Of a DNA stretch of 64,000 nucleotides, positions 34,089 to 42,486 are shown in pieces (within the stretch, counting starts at the first letter, position 1; each line of letters begins with the position of its first letter). The DNA is taken from NCBI GenBank assembly GCA_958418815.1, contig CATZGB010000015.1, forward strand, positions 1 through 64,000, read 5' to 3'. This DNA comes from an uncultured Bacteroidales bacterium (GTDB lineage Bacteria; Bacteroidota; Bacteroidia; Bacteroidales; Muribaculaceae). Below the pieces are notes generated by a model. That model was not told the origin of the DNA. It searched no databases and was given only the letters and a program-made list of their open reading frames with translations. Position numbers and translations under genes: made by a program.

Positions 34089-34742
34089 CGTCATGGGTGG
34101 TTGACGTTCGGGATTTTTCATGCGGAGCGCAGCGGAGGATGAAAAACATCCCGGGGAGGTATTTTTCAAAACCCTCGCAGCCTGGAAGCCCTGGGGATTT
34201 CCCCCGCGCCCCCGCAAGAGAGGGATGGAGACAGGTGCGGCGGTGCGCGGCACGATGGCACGGGTGGCCAGGTCGCGGTCTGAGGGGGCGCGGGGGCGCA
34301 CCAATATGGCCTGCAAGACAGCCGGGATGCATACACATCTTACCCGGTAAACAGGCTTTTTGGTGAAAATCGGCAGTTGTTTTTATTTTTTTCATTCATA
34401 TTGATTTGAAAAAAGAGGTGCAAAAGTACAAAAAAGAGGTTTGTGTTTGTAAACCAGCTGTTTGCAAATGCACCATTTGCGCACTTTTCGCGCACTATTC
34501 GGTTTTCGTACAGTACGAAACCGGGCACGTACAGTACGGTTTTTGAAAAAGTACTATTTTTTGAGACTGTAATGGGTTGTGTCGCAATGTGTTGCGCGTG
34601 GGCGCACCAAAGCACCATAAAAACCCCGCACTCTTTTCTATATCGTGTGAAAAAACACACACGCGTTTCAAAAGGAAGTTGCAAACATTGTTTCTGCTTT
34701 TTCCCCGGATTTTCTAACTTTGTGTCTGAATTCCTTTTGTTT
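34089..34742 (+). other. Noncoding control region between early and late genes
   Basis: This 650-base stretch has no gene I can support. It begins with GC-rich inverted repeats, including GCGCCCCCGC near 34208 with GCGGGGGCGC near 34293. From about 34370 it is AT-rich. It holds the palindrome TTCGTACAGTACGAA (34505-34519) and a second GTACAGTAC (34529-34537), 24 bases apart centre to centre. A -7 element TAACTTTG lies at 34715-34722, 20 bases before the next ATG. It probably carries late promoters or operators, and could also hold an origin. Confidence 0.5.
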
Positions 34743-35213
34743 ATGTTAATCTACATCAGTCTTAGCGACTATCTGGCGCAGTGGTTTGTCAATGATCAGG
34801 GCGGCAACAACCCGGTGAAGCTGAGGAAAGGGTCTGTTGAGTCGGGAATACTGGAGGTTTTCCTCCAGGCTCCTCCGGAAGGATATGTGCCAGACCTGCC
34901 GGGGGACGGTCGACTGGCCATCGAGCTGCCAAACTTCCGCCACAAGGACACCAGATGCTGTTACCATCTGCCGGAGAAAGCGAGGGAGGCGCTGGCCGAC
35001 TGCATACGCACGAGGTTCGACTTGTGCATGTGGGACTCACTCCACCGTTTCTCCAACATCCTCCGCAGGCAGGATCATCTGATTTATGCCTTCATGGAAC
35101 AGCATGGCATAGAAATCAACGAGGCTAATTTCTGCGCCATCCAGAAACGTTACCAGCGCAAGCGCGACATATACAAACGCGCGCTGCGCCGCAAAAAAAG
35201 TTCATTGAAATAA
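34743..35213 (+). CDS. Hypothetical phage protein
   Basis: A 156-residue protein starting MLIYISLSDYLAQWFVND just after a promoter. The C-terminal half is strongly basic and helical (KRYQRKRDIYKRALRRKKSS), suggesting nucleic-acid contact. A longer upstream in-frame reading is possible but would pass through the promoter. It is the first late gene, but I recognise no family. Confidence 0.6.
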   Translation: MLIYISLSDYLAQWFVNDQGGNNPVKLRKGSVESGILEVFLQAPPEGYVPDLPGDGRLAIELPNFRHKDTRCCYHLPEKAREALADCIRTRFDLCMWDSLHRFSNILRRQDHLIYAFMEQHGIEINEANFCAIQKRYQRKRDIYKRALRRKKSSLK

Positions 35214-35285
35214 ACCCGACTTCAAGGGGCGTTTTTCGGCGTTGTCCGATTTGTCCTCCCCCCTTGGAGTCTAATTTGAGTCGAT

Positions 35286-35723
35286 ATGGATTCTCCAACA
35301 CAGATATTGCCGGGTGTCAAGTCCATCGGATGGCTTGACTGCCGGCATCTGCACCGCTCGACCGGCCTGCTCTTCAAATGCTTCGGAGAGCTTGTCGCGG
35401 TGAGCACCACGGTTCACCGGATTGGGTGGTTTGCCGATGCCTCCTGCCGGTGTGATGCCTCCAGCGACGGAGGCAAGCGCTCCGAGAAGGCCACGCTCGT
35501 CTTCTCCACGGACGAGGCGTTGCCAGATGGTGTGCCTCTCGGTTTCGTGGTGGAGGCTCCGGATGGCGCGATGTTCCTCATAGGGTCGTGCGAACCGCCG
35601 TTGCCGGTGGTGTCGGTTACCCGCACAACCGGCTCTGCCAATGGCGGACGGGCCGGGTTCAGTTATGAAATCACCCATCTGGCGTTGCAGGCGATGCTGC
35701 CCTGTCTCGCCTTGATGGATTGA
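35286..35723 (+). CDS. Hypothetical phage protein
   Basis: A 145-residue protein rich in beta-type sequence, beginning MDSPTQILPGVKSIGWLDCR. Position before the head genes suggests a virion or assembly role, though I recognise no family. Confidence 0.55.
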   Translation: MDSPTQILPGVKSIGWLDCRHLHRSTGLLFKCFGELVAVSTTVHRIGWFADASCRCDASSDGGKRSEKATLVFSTDEALPDGVPLGFVVEAPDGAMFLIGSCEPPLPVVSVTRTTGSANGGRAGFSYEITHLALQAMLPCLALMD

Positions 35724-35766
35724 CCGTTTTTTTGAGAGTTTAGTAAGATTATATGGTAAGACAGCC

Positions 35767-35797
35767 TGTCGCGGACTTGCGACATAAATCCGCGACA
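35767..35797. promoter_or_regulatory. Inverted repeat TGTCGCGGA/TCCGCGACA
   Basis: A perfect 9-bp inverted repeat with a 13-base spacer, which itself contains another GCGAC. GCGAC or GTCGC also sits beside the -7 elements at 26018, 31099 and 36003, so this may be a phage operator. Confidence 0.4.
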
Positions 35798-35835
35798 TCG
35801 CTGATTGGTTGATTTTTTGCATGGATTTATTGAAC

Positions 35836-35930
35836 TATTTTGTGTGATTGATTCTCCGAGAGGAGAGGGATTGCTTCCAACTACAGTTTGTTCTGGAGAC
35901 CGCCTGCGCGTGAGCGTGGACGGTCTTTTT
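35836..35930 (+). ncRNA. Candidate small RNA before the protease gene
   Basis: A -7 element TATTTTG (35836-35842) would start an RNA near 35848. It has a hairpin TCTCC-GAGA-GGAGA (35853-35866) with a GNRA-type tetraloop, a 30-base open stretch, and a terminator AGACCG...CGGTCT plus Ts ending at 35930. No reading frame of note lies inside. It may be a small RNA or an attenuated leader of the head operon. Confidence 0.45.
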
Positions 35931-36002
35931 CGTCACTATGGCAGAAGGCTGCGACCGTTCCTGGTCTGTCACTCAGTCTTTTCGGCGACTTGTGGGGAGA
36001 CG

Positions 36003-36010
36003 TAAATTTG
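36003..36010 (+). promoter_or_regulatory. -7 promoter element for the protease-scaffold gene
   Basis: TAAATTTG lies 22 bases before the protease ATG and matches the -7 consensus; GTGTCGC follows directly. Confidence 0.6.
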
Positions 36011-36031
36011 TGTCGCTAATACGGGTTTTCA

Positions 36032-37078
36032 ATGTCAAAAACAAATTATCATCTCAGGCTCAAAGGTTATGTTGGCGGTGGGGATTTCCGCCTCTCCAAA
36101 GTCGAAGAAACGCTGGACAAGATGGATGGCCGCCATGTGGATGTGCTGATTGACTCCACCGGCGGCTCACTGGCCACCGGGCTTTCCGTCTCGGCGGCTT
36201 TCCGCAACCATGGGGATGTCACAGTCCATTTCGTGGGGCTGAACGCCTCGGCGGCGACAATCGCCTCGCTCGGGGCCAAACGCGTGACCATCGACGCGGG
36301 CGCGATGTACCTCGTGCATAAATGCTCGATGGGGTTCTTCAAGTGGGACTCGATGAACGCCGACGATTTCTCCAGGATGATCGAGGAATGCGAGAAGGCC
36401 AAGGAGGATCTTGACAAGCTCGACCTTAACTGCGCCGGCTTGTACGCGCGAAGGTGCAAGCGCAAGACCGAGGATCTGCTCGAGCTTATGAAGCGGGGTG
36501 GATGGCTCACCCCGCAGGAGGCTCTCGACTGGGGATTTGTCGACGAGATCACCTTCTATGAGGAGGATGCCGCCGCCGAGCTCACCGAGTCTGTGGCCTC
36601 TGCGCTCGCCGTGGCCGGATTGCCTTTGCCCGACATGCCTGTGGCGCAGTCAGGATGGCAACGCCAGTTGTCAGGCTTGCTGTCTTCGATCGCGTCGGTG
36701 TTCAACAGCAACTCATCACCTATCATCAACAATGCTATGGATAAGACCTACAAATTCATCTGCGCGGCCCTGGGGCTCCAGGCAATCGCTTTCTCCGGCG
36801 ACAAGGCCTCGCTTTCGGAGGAGCAGTTCTCCAAGATCGAGGATTGCCTCAAGAAGGCCGACGACACGCGGGCCGCGCTTGAGGCCCAGGTGGCCGAGCT
36901 GACCGCGAGCTCCGGCTCCAAGGATGCTGAAATCGCTGAGCTCAAAGCCAAACTCGACTCAAAGCCTGCCGAGTCGTCTCAGCAGGTCACTGAGACCTCC
37001 AAGGAGGATCAGGCCCCGGCTGATGACTTCTTGCAGGTGGGCGCTTCGGCCAAAAGTCTCTACGACATGCTCCCCTGA
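36032..37078 (+). CDS. ClpP-like head maturation protease fused to scaffold
   Basis: A 348-residue protein. Residues 1-190 are a ClpP/S49-type prohead protease: DVLIDSTGGSLATGLSVSAA, likely catalytic Ser in LNASAATIASLG, His in AMYLVHKC and Asp in ALDWGFVDEI. Residues from 236 (internal ATG at 36737, MDKTYKFICAAL) form a scaffold-like part with a coiled coil (ALEAQVAELTASSGSKDAEI) and acidic tail. Protease and scaffold direct capsid shell assembly and cleavage. The internal ATG could also yield a separate 113-residue scaffold. The major capsid gene follows 34 bases later. Confidence 0.8.
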   Translation: MSKTNYHLRLKGYVGGGDFRLSKVEETLDKMDGRHVDVLIDSTGGSLATGLSVSAAFRNHGDVTVHFVGLNASAATIASLGAKRVTIDAGAMYLVHKCSMGFFKWDSMNADDFSRMIEECEKAKEDLDKLDLNCAGLYARRCKRKTEDLLELMKRGGWLTPQEALDWGFVDEITFYEEDAAAELTESVASALAVAGLPLPDMPVAQSGWQRQLSGLLSSIASVFNSNSSPIINNAMDKTYKFICAALGLQAIAFSGDKASLSEEQFSKIEDCLKKADDTRAALEAQVAELTASSGSKDAEIAELKAKLDSKPAESSQQVTETSKEDQAPADDFLQVGASAKSLYDMLP

Positions 37079-37112
37079 CCTTTTTCCAAAACCTTTAACT
37101 TAATCTTTTTTT

Positions 37113-38102
37113 ATGGGTAAATTGGTTTTTACCGAGCAGGATTTCCAGAAAGCGGCCATAACGTTCCGCAAGGAGCTCCTGCGCCTGCCTGTCATAGGCA
37201 TCCAGGACACGCTCAAGTATATGACTGCCCGTCCCGGGGTCACATACGCCGAGCAGGTGGGTTCCACTTCTGTCAATGTGGAAGTGGCCCCTTACAAGCC
37301 CGGTCGAAAGACTGACGCTAACCTTGACCTGGTAATCCGCACGCTCCACACGTATTTCGGGTCGGTCAACGCCGATTTCGAGCCTAACGCGGCCATCCAG
37401 ACTCTTCTCGGCCATCGTGCCTCCATGGCGATGGATGATGCCCAGAAGTCCACGCCGACCGCGCGCGAGGTGCTCGGGCTGGTGGCCAAGAGCGTCTCCG
37501 AGTCGCTCAACAGGGCGATCTGGTCGGCCAAACGTGACGCGAACGGTAACAGGACTGCCGACCTGTTTGACGGTTTCGACACTATCACGCAGACTGAGAT
37601 CGCCGCAGGGGCCATCGCCGCCTCCGAGAAGAATTATCTCAAGCTTGACAGGAAAATCACGGCGGCCAACGCTGTGGATGTGTTCAAGGAGATTCTGTTC
37701 TCGCTTGACCCATCGCTCCGCAGCGAGCAGTGCTTCCTCTATTGCGATTACGCCACGGCCGACGCTTACAACGAGGGTTATCTGCTGACCCACGCGGGCA
37801 TCGTATACAATGACCGCTACAACCAGGTGGCCGTGGAAGGTTCCAACAACAAGCTGATCATAGTGCCTCTTGCTTCCAAGGATGGCTCGCGGTTCATCCA
37901 TGTCTCTCCGAAACGCAACATGCTCGTGGGATTCGACCAGCAGAGCGACCTCGAGTCGGTGAAGGTCAAGGAGTACGAGCCTGACATCCTTACATTCATG
38001 ATGCGCCTCTTCTTCGGCACACAGTTCGAGAGCATCGACCGCCGCAGGCTGTTCGTGGCCGAGCTTGCCGACGAGGCCGGAGAAGGGCAGGTGGGTGGCT
38101 GA
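37113..38102 (+). CDS. Major capsid protein (HK97-fold candidate)
   Basis: A 329-residue protein directly after the protease-scaffold gene, the place of the major capsid protein. It has no transmembrane or enzymatic motif. Segments such as DRYNQVAVEGSNNKLIIVPL and FMMRLFFGTQFESIDRRRL resemble the P-domain and C-terminal region of HK97-like capsids by eye. Length is in the usual range. Fold assignment is inferred from position and size more than from motifs. Confidence 0.7.
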   Translation: MGKLVFTEQDFQKAAITFRKELLRLPVIGIQDTLKYMTARPGVTYAEQVGSTSVNVEVAPYKPGRKTDANLDLVIRTLHTYFGSVNADFEPNAAIQTLLGHRASMAMDDAQKSTPTAREVLGLVAKSVSESLNRAIWSAKRDANGNRTADLFDGFDTITQTEIAAGAIAASEKNYLKLDRKITAANAVDVFKEILFSLDPSLRSEQCFLYCDYATADAYNEGYLLTHAGIVYNDRYNQVAVEGSNNKLIIVPLASKDGSRFIHVSPKRNMLVGFDQQSDLESVKVKEYEPDILTFMMRLFFGTQFESIDRRRLFVAELADEAGEGQVGG

Positions 38103-38132
38103 TATGTCTGACCTGTTAACATCGATATCCAT

Positions 38133-38720
38133 ATGACAAAAAAATGCACTTCGATACAGAAGTCTCTCGGTTGGTGCCAGGGCACTCCGGAGCTTCCCGG
38201 CGTTAAACGCCGTGTGTTCTTCCTCGCGTCAAATTTCATCCTGAAATACCCTCAGTTGCCCCGCGATGAGCTGGGCCGTGTCACTTCCGCCGTGCTTGAA
38301 GGGTCATTTGTCCTGGCCGCGGATGCCAAGTTCAAATACATCGACATCCTTCCTGACAAGTCGCAGCTCACGTCCGAGGCCCAGGGCGAGCTGCCGTCGC
38401 AGACCCAGCTCAACAAGCTGGTGGCCGTGCATCCCGGTGTGGGCCAGGAGGCTTCCGCCGCAGCCGCTTACATCAACAACACCAACAATGTCTTCATTGT
38501 CGAGGACATGAAAGGCAATTTCAGGGTGCTTGGCAATGACAAGTGGGACACCAAGGCGACGGTGGCGCAGGATCTTGGCCAAGGGGCCACCGGCACCACG
38601 TCGACCACCATAAATGTCGAGGTCACGGACGAAGTCCCTGCCCCGTTCTATGTCGGTGTGATCGAGACCGAGGACGGAGACATTGACTGTTCCGGCAATG
38701 GTGACGCGGAGGAAGGCTGA
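38133..38720 (+). CDS. Virion structural protein, possibly tail tube or decoration
   Basis: A 195-residue protein after the capsid gene, starting MTKKCTSIQKSLGWCQGTPE. The core (SNFILKYPQLPRDELGRVTS) and the long C-terminal stretch of Thr/Val/Glu residues look like a beta-rich virion protein. Phages of Bacteroidales commonly have a gene like this next to the capsid. It may be a tail tube, decoration or head-tail protein; I cannot decide among these. Confidence 0.5.
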   Translation: MTKKCTSIQKSLGWCQGTPELPGVKRRVFFLASNFILKYPQLPRDELGRVTSAVLEGSFVLAADAKFKYIDILPDKSQLTSEAQGELPSQTQLNKLVAVHPGVGQEASAAAAYINNTNNVFIVEDMKGNFRVLGNDKWDTKATVAQDLGQGATGTTSTTINVEVTDEVPAPFYVGVIETEDGDIDCSGNGDAEEG

Positions 38721-38811
38721 TCCTGACCTGCTGGATCGGTTCGCTTTTTCATTTTCCATATGACATGACCGGGGCCGGTTCTCCGGCTCCGGTCTGTTTT
38801 TCTGATATGTT

Positions 38812-39429
38812 ATGGATCATAAATTCACTGAGCAAATAAAAGCATGGCTCGACACTCCGGACAATGAACGCGATTATGGGCTGGGGGCTGTTTACCTGCT
38901 CAAGCTGTCGGGCAACCAGATTCTGTACCGTACTCTGATGGTGAATCCCGCCGGTAAAAAGGAGCACATCGAGTACCAGTTGCAGAAGTATTATAATTTC
39001 CGCGTCAGGGAACTCACCCACGACCAGGTGGCGGAGATGTCGGCGCAGGCCGAACGGATCGTGGCGAAAAACATACCGCTCGCGGCCAATGCCGACAAGG
39101 CACGGAAAGGCAAACGTCCCGATCACGACTCGCTGCCGGCGGAGATAGTCGCGCGCTACGAGGAGAACCTTTCAATCCTCCATCGTATGCGCGAGGTGCA
39201 TATGAGATTGCGCAATCTCTCCCTGGACAACGCGACCTGTCCGGATTCTGAGCGTTATCCGTTCGTGCGGGAAATAATCGAGCTTGACAAGCGGTTGCAT
39301 GACAACTGGTCGGCATATGACGGCTACATCCCGGAGCCTGTGGCTGACGGGGCGCAGCCGTCTGGAAGCGCTTCCGCCAGGACTTCACGGAAATCGACCC
39401 GCAAGACGGCGAAATCCTCCGCCGGATGA
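38812..39429 (+). CDS. Hypothetical phage protein, basic Ser/Lys-rich end
   Basis: A 205-residue mostly helical protein: KAWLDTPDNERDYGLGAVYL, then a helical middle, ending in SARTSRKSTRKTAKSSAG. Many charged residues, no membrane segment. It overlaps the next gene by four bases. A structural or packaging role is likely from position, but no family is recognised. Confidence 0.55.
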   Translation: MDHKFTEQIKAWLDTPDNERDYGLGAVYLLKLSGNQILYRTLMVNPAGKKEHIEYQLQKYYNFRVRELTHDQVAEMSAQAERIVAKNIPLAANADKARKGKRPDHDSLPAEIVARYEENLSILHRMREVHMRLRNLSLDNATCPDSERYPFVREIIELDKRLHDNWSAYDGYIPEPVADGAQPSGSASARTSRKSTRKTAKSSAG

Positions 39430-39947
39430 GACGTGGCCTTTCGGTGTCAGACTGCCTCCGTCCTTTGGCGGAGGCTCCTTGCCAGGCTTATCTGAGCGAC
39501 ATCCTGCAGGTGGCGGATCTGTTGGAGTGGATTCTCGGGCAGACCGGGCCTGCCGAGGTCTGGCTGACATCTTTCTCCATCTCGGAAGAGTTTCTGCGCA
39601 GGATTTTCCATATCTCAAGATCCGGACTGGTCTCGCGTTTAACCCTCGTGCTTGACCACAAGGCCACAAACAAGACGCTTGGCCTGTGGGCGTTCCTTTC
39701 CCAGGTGGTGGAGAACACTTACCTGGCCGACAACCACAGCAAGCTCCTTCTGGTCCGGGGGGCAAACGGTGATGTCGTGTCGGTCGTCACATCCCAGGAC
39801 CTTACAAGGGGTAACCGCCACGAGTCTGCGTTTGTCTCTACTGACCCGGATGTTTTTTCCTCCCTGTCTGGCCAGGTGAGGGATTTGATTGACAACCATT
39901 CTGTTGCCCTCCATGAATTATTCAGAAACCGAATTGAGGAAAATTGA
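39426..39947 (+). CDS. Phospholipase D-like (HKD) protein
   Basis: A 173-residue protein with one PLD-type motif: DNHSKLLLVRG holds the HxK core, and TSQDLTRGNRHES supplies the typical downstream stretch with Asn and Gly. A single HKD motif fits the nuclease-type PLD proteins that act as dimers. Genes like this occur in head clusters of some Bacteroidales phages; the role there is unknown. The overlap with neighbours on both sides suggests coupled translation. Confidence 0.65.
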   Translation: MRRGLSVSDCLRPLAEAPCQAYLSDILQVADLLEWILGQTGPAEVWLTSFSISEEFLRRIFHISRSGLVSRLTLVLDHKATNKTLGLWAFLSQVVENTYLADNHSKLLLVRGANGDVVSVVTSQDLTRGNRHESAFVSTDPDVFSSLSGQVRDLIDNHSVALHELFRNRIEEN

Positions 39948-40188
39948 GGAGTATGCCTCGATATATATGAAGATCTCGGACATCGCCGTGCTTGTCGATG
40001 TCCCGGCTGATGAGCTGCGTTCTGACATCGCCGACCGCTCGACTGATGTCTCAAGGGCTTACCGCCGTGGCAAGGCCGGCTCGAAGGTAAAGCTCCACTC
40101 CCAGGAGATGATGCTCGCGCAGGTGGGCTCTCCGCTCGCCCTTGAGAATGCCAGGGTTAATCTGCTTGACATGGAGGACGATGAGTAA
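39913..40188 (+). CDS. Small HTH-like protein upstream of terminase
   Basis: A 91-residue protein starting MNYSETELRKIEEYASIYMK. The stretch ISDIAVLVDVPADELRSDIA reads like a helix-turn-helix and the rest is charged and helical (AYRRGKAGSKVKLHSQEMML). It may be part of the terminase small-subunit function. It overlaps both neighbours. A slightly earlier start at 39889 is also possible. Confidence 0.5.
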   Translation: MNYSETELRKIEEYASIYMKISDIAVLVDVPADELRSDIADRSTDVSRAYRRGKAGSKVKLHSQEMMLAQVGSPLALENARVNLLDMEDDE

Positions 40189-40822
40189 TATTTCCACAAT
40201 TGACCTTTGTCGGGAATGCCTGTTTGACCCTGAGGCGGATGTCGTCGCCAGGTATGGCCGGGGCGCTGCAGACCGTGTCATGCGCGCCCGGGCGATGTAC
40301 AATTGGCGTATGGCGAACCCGGCGGCCACCGACCGGCAGTTTGTCAGTGAGTTCAACTCCCGTTTCCCCATGGGCAAGAATGCTGCCCGGGAGTATCTCA
40401 AGGTGGTTGACACGTTGTTGCCGGCCTTGTCTGACCAAAGCCGTGATTTTTGCAGGTGGAGGACAAACGAGATGCTGCTCGAGGCATACCAGATGGCGAA
40501 GGCCCGGAAGGACGCGAAGACGATGGAGCGGGCCGCGACTTCGCTTGGCCGTCTTAACCGCATAGATGAGACCGAGCAGGCCAGGGTTCCTTACCATCTT
40601 CTGATGGTGCAGCCGTTTGTGCCGACTTTCGACCCGTCTGTGCTTGGGATAACTCCAGTCCCAGGTATCGAGGAGAAGATAGACCGGCTGTTGGCCAAAT
40701 ACACCTCGGAGCTTGTCGACATCGAGGATGTCGATTTCGAGGAGGCGGACCTGGAGGAGGACGAACTTTTTGCTCCTTATGAAGAATCAGACGAAGACTC
40801 AGAGGCCGCTGGTATATTTTAA
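40181..40822 (+). CDS. Putative terminase small subunit
   Basis: A 213-residue protein just before, and overlapping, the large terminase gene. It begins MSNISTIDLCRECLFDPEAD. A helical middle (RWRTNEMLLEAYQMAKARKD) and a highly acidic tail (DIEDVDFEEADLEEDELFAP) fit a DNA-recognising packaging subunit. Assignment is by position and general shape. Confidence 0.55.
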   Translation: MSNISTIDLCRECLFDPEADVVARYGRGAADRVMRARAMYNWRMANPAATDRQFVSEFNSRFPMGKNAAREYLKVVDTLLPALSDQSRDFCRWRTNEMLLEAYQMAKARKDAKTMERAATSLGRLNRIDETEQARVPYHLLMVQPFVPTFDPSVLGITPVPGIEEKIDRLLAKYTSELVDIEDVDFEEADLEEDELFAPYEESDEDSEAAGIF

Positions 40823-42440
40823 CCGTCCGCAGCATCTCGCGCAACTTGTCGGGGCGAACACCACAGTCATTGTTGCCGGACGCCGCACGGGGAAGACCGA
40901 CTCCATCGGCGCTCCTTTCGTGTTGCGCAACATGCAGCGTATGCCAGGCAGTTCTGGAGGAATTGTCGTGCCCACGTTCAAGCACGGACTGACCAACACG
41001 ATCCCGGGCCTGTTGGCTGCCTGGGGCCGTTGGGGGTACATCGAGGGTGTGCATTATGTGGTTGGCAAAAAGCCTCCGCCTGGTTTTGCCAAGCCTGTCA
41101 CACAGCCTCGGCAGTGGGAGAATGTGATAGCTTTCCACAACGGGTCGGTGGCGATTCTCATCTCCCAGGATCGTGCTGGTTCCTCAAACGGTCTCACTCT
41201 GTCGTGGCTTCTCATCGACGAGGCCAAATTCATAAACTTCGAGAAGCTGAAAGAGGAGACGTTCCCTGCAAATGGTGGGATAAAGTCTCATTTCGGCCGT
41301 CACTCGTGCAATCATTCGGTTATGATTCTCAGTGACATGCCTCAGACCAAGAAAGGTTCCTGGTTTCTGCACTACCGGGAAAAGATGGATGCTGAGCTGA
41401 TTGGGGCCATCGAGGGGACGGTTTACGAGATATGGCGTGTCAAGGAACGTGTGAGGAGCCTGCGTCGCGACAAACAGCCGATTCCGGCCTATCTCAAGAC
41501 TCGCTTGCGCTCTCTTGACAGGAAACTCAACAGGATGCGTTCGGTGGCGGTGTATTACAAGGAATATTCCACGATCGAGAATCTGCAGCTGCTTGGCGAA
41601 AATTACATAAAACAGATGAAACGAGACCTTACGCCTCTGACTTTCATGACCTCCATCCTCTGCCGGCGCGTAGGCATCGCGAAAGATGGTTTTTATTCCT
41701 CGATGCGGGAACGGCACAAGTATGATGCCAATGACAACAGCTTCCTCGATTCGCTTGGCCTTGATGCCGGGGTGCGTCATCCTGATGTGGTGGAGATGAT
41801 GTCTGCCATGGCTGATTCCGACATAAATCCCGATGAGCCTATCTGCATCGGGATGGACTACAACGCCAACATCAACTGGATCGTGGCGGGACAGCCGAAA
41901 GGCCGCAGGCTGAATGTGGTGAAATCATTCTATGTGAAGTTCGACCGCAAACTCCCTGCGCTTGTCGATGACTTCTGCGTCTATTACGCGTCGCACAGGA
42001 ACAAGACCGTGGTGTTCTATTATGACTCCACAGCCCTTGGCTCGAACTACGCTGTCAACGAGCAGGATTTCCGTTGGGTGGTGGTGGATGAGTTCGAGCG
42101 TCACGGGTGGCGGGTGGAAGAGGTGTATCTCGGCAATCCTATGCACCACCACGAGAAGCATCTTCTGATAAACGGCGGGTTCGCCGGCAAACAACGCCTG
42201 ATGCCATTCTTCAACCGCTCGAACAATGAGGATCTGATTCTTGCAATCCAGGCCGCCGGAGTGAGTGTGGGGCGTAACGGCTTCCGCAAGGACAAGGCGG
42301 GGGAGAAGCTCGCCGAGAGTGAGGAGGACTTGCTTGAACACCGTACCGACGGCACAGACGCTTTCGACACGCTGTATATCGGATGCGAGAAATTCCCCTA
42401 CCGGGATTCCTATGAGGGTTCTGCCGGAGGAGTGGTCTGA
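40779..42440 (+). CDS. terL: Terminase large subunit
   Basis: A 553-residue packaging motor and nuclease. The ATPase has Walker A VIVAGRRTGKTDS and Walker B TLSWLLIDEAKF. The C-terminal nuclease half has acidic residues in CIGMDYNANINWIV and VVFYYDSTALGSN, and an acidic run near the end (DGTDAFDTL). The ATG at 40779 lies inside the end of the small subunit gene in another frame. It cuts and pumps phage DNA into the prohead through the portal. Confidence 0.85.
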   Translation: MKNQTKTQRPLVYFNRPQHLAQLVGANTTVIVAGRRTGKTDSIGAPFVLRNMQRMPGSSGGIVVPTFKHGLTNTIPGLLAAWGRWGYIEGVHYVVGKKPPPGFAKPVTQPRQWENVIAFHNGSVAILISQDRAGSSNGLTLSWLLIDEAKFINFEKLKEETFPANGGIKSHFGRHSCNHSVMILSDMPQTKKGSWFLHYREKMDAELIGAIEGTVYEIWRVKERVRSLRRDKQPIPAYLKTRLRSLDRKLNRMRSVAVYYKEYSTIENLQLLGENYIKQMKRDLTPLTFMTSILCRRVGIAKDGFYSSMRERHKYDANDNSFLDSLGLDAGVRHPDVVEMMSAMADSDINPDEPICIGMDYNANINWIVAGQPKGRRLNVVKSFYVKFDRKLPALVDDFCVYYASHRNKTVVFYYDSTALGSNYAVNEQDFRWVVVDEFERHGWRVEEVYLGNPMHHHEKHLLINGGFAGKQRLMPFFNRSNNEDLILAIQAAGVSVGRNGFRKDKAGEKLAESEEDLLEHRTDGTDAFDTLYIGCEKFPYRDSYEGSAGGVV

Positions 42441-42448
42441 CCCGGATG

Positions 42449-42482
42449 TCTTTTGGCCGGTCTTGAGCTGCCTGTATCTTTG
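42449..42482 (+). promoter_or_regulatory. Promoter just before the gene at 42487
   Basis: TTTTGG (42451-42456) and TATCTTTG (42475-42482) have the right 18-base spacing. The predicted RNA start falls at or next to the ATG at 42487, implying a leaderless message. Confidence 0.5.
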
Positions 42483-42486
42483 CGTC

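Noticed and set aside
34097..34395. Several short frames in GC-rich DNA after cassette I
   Set aside because: Composition is low in complexity and rich in inverted repeats, with no recognisable protein features.
34340..34684. A 114-residue minus-strand frame
   Set aside because: It runs across palindromes and a promoter, has no ribosome site or family features, and opposes the phage transcript direction.
38133..38720. The gene after the capsid as a second capsid protein
   Set aside because: It is too short, and its beta-rich, Thr-rich end fits a tail tube or accessory protein better.
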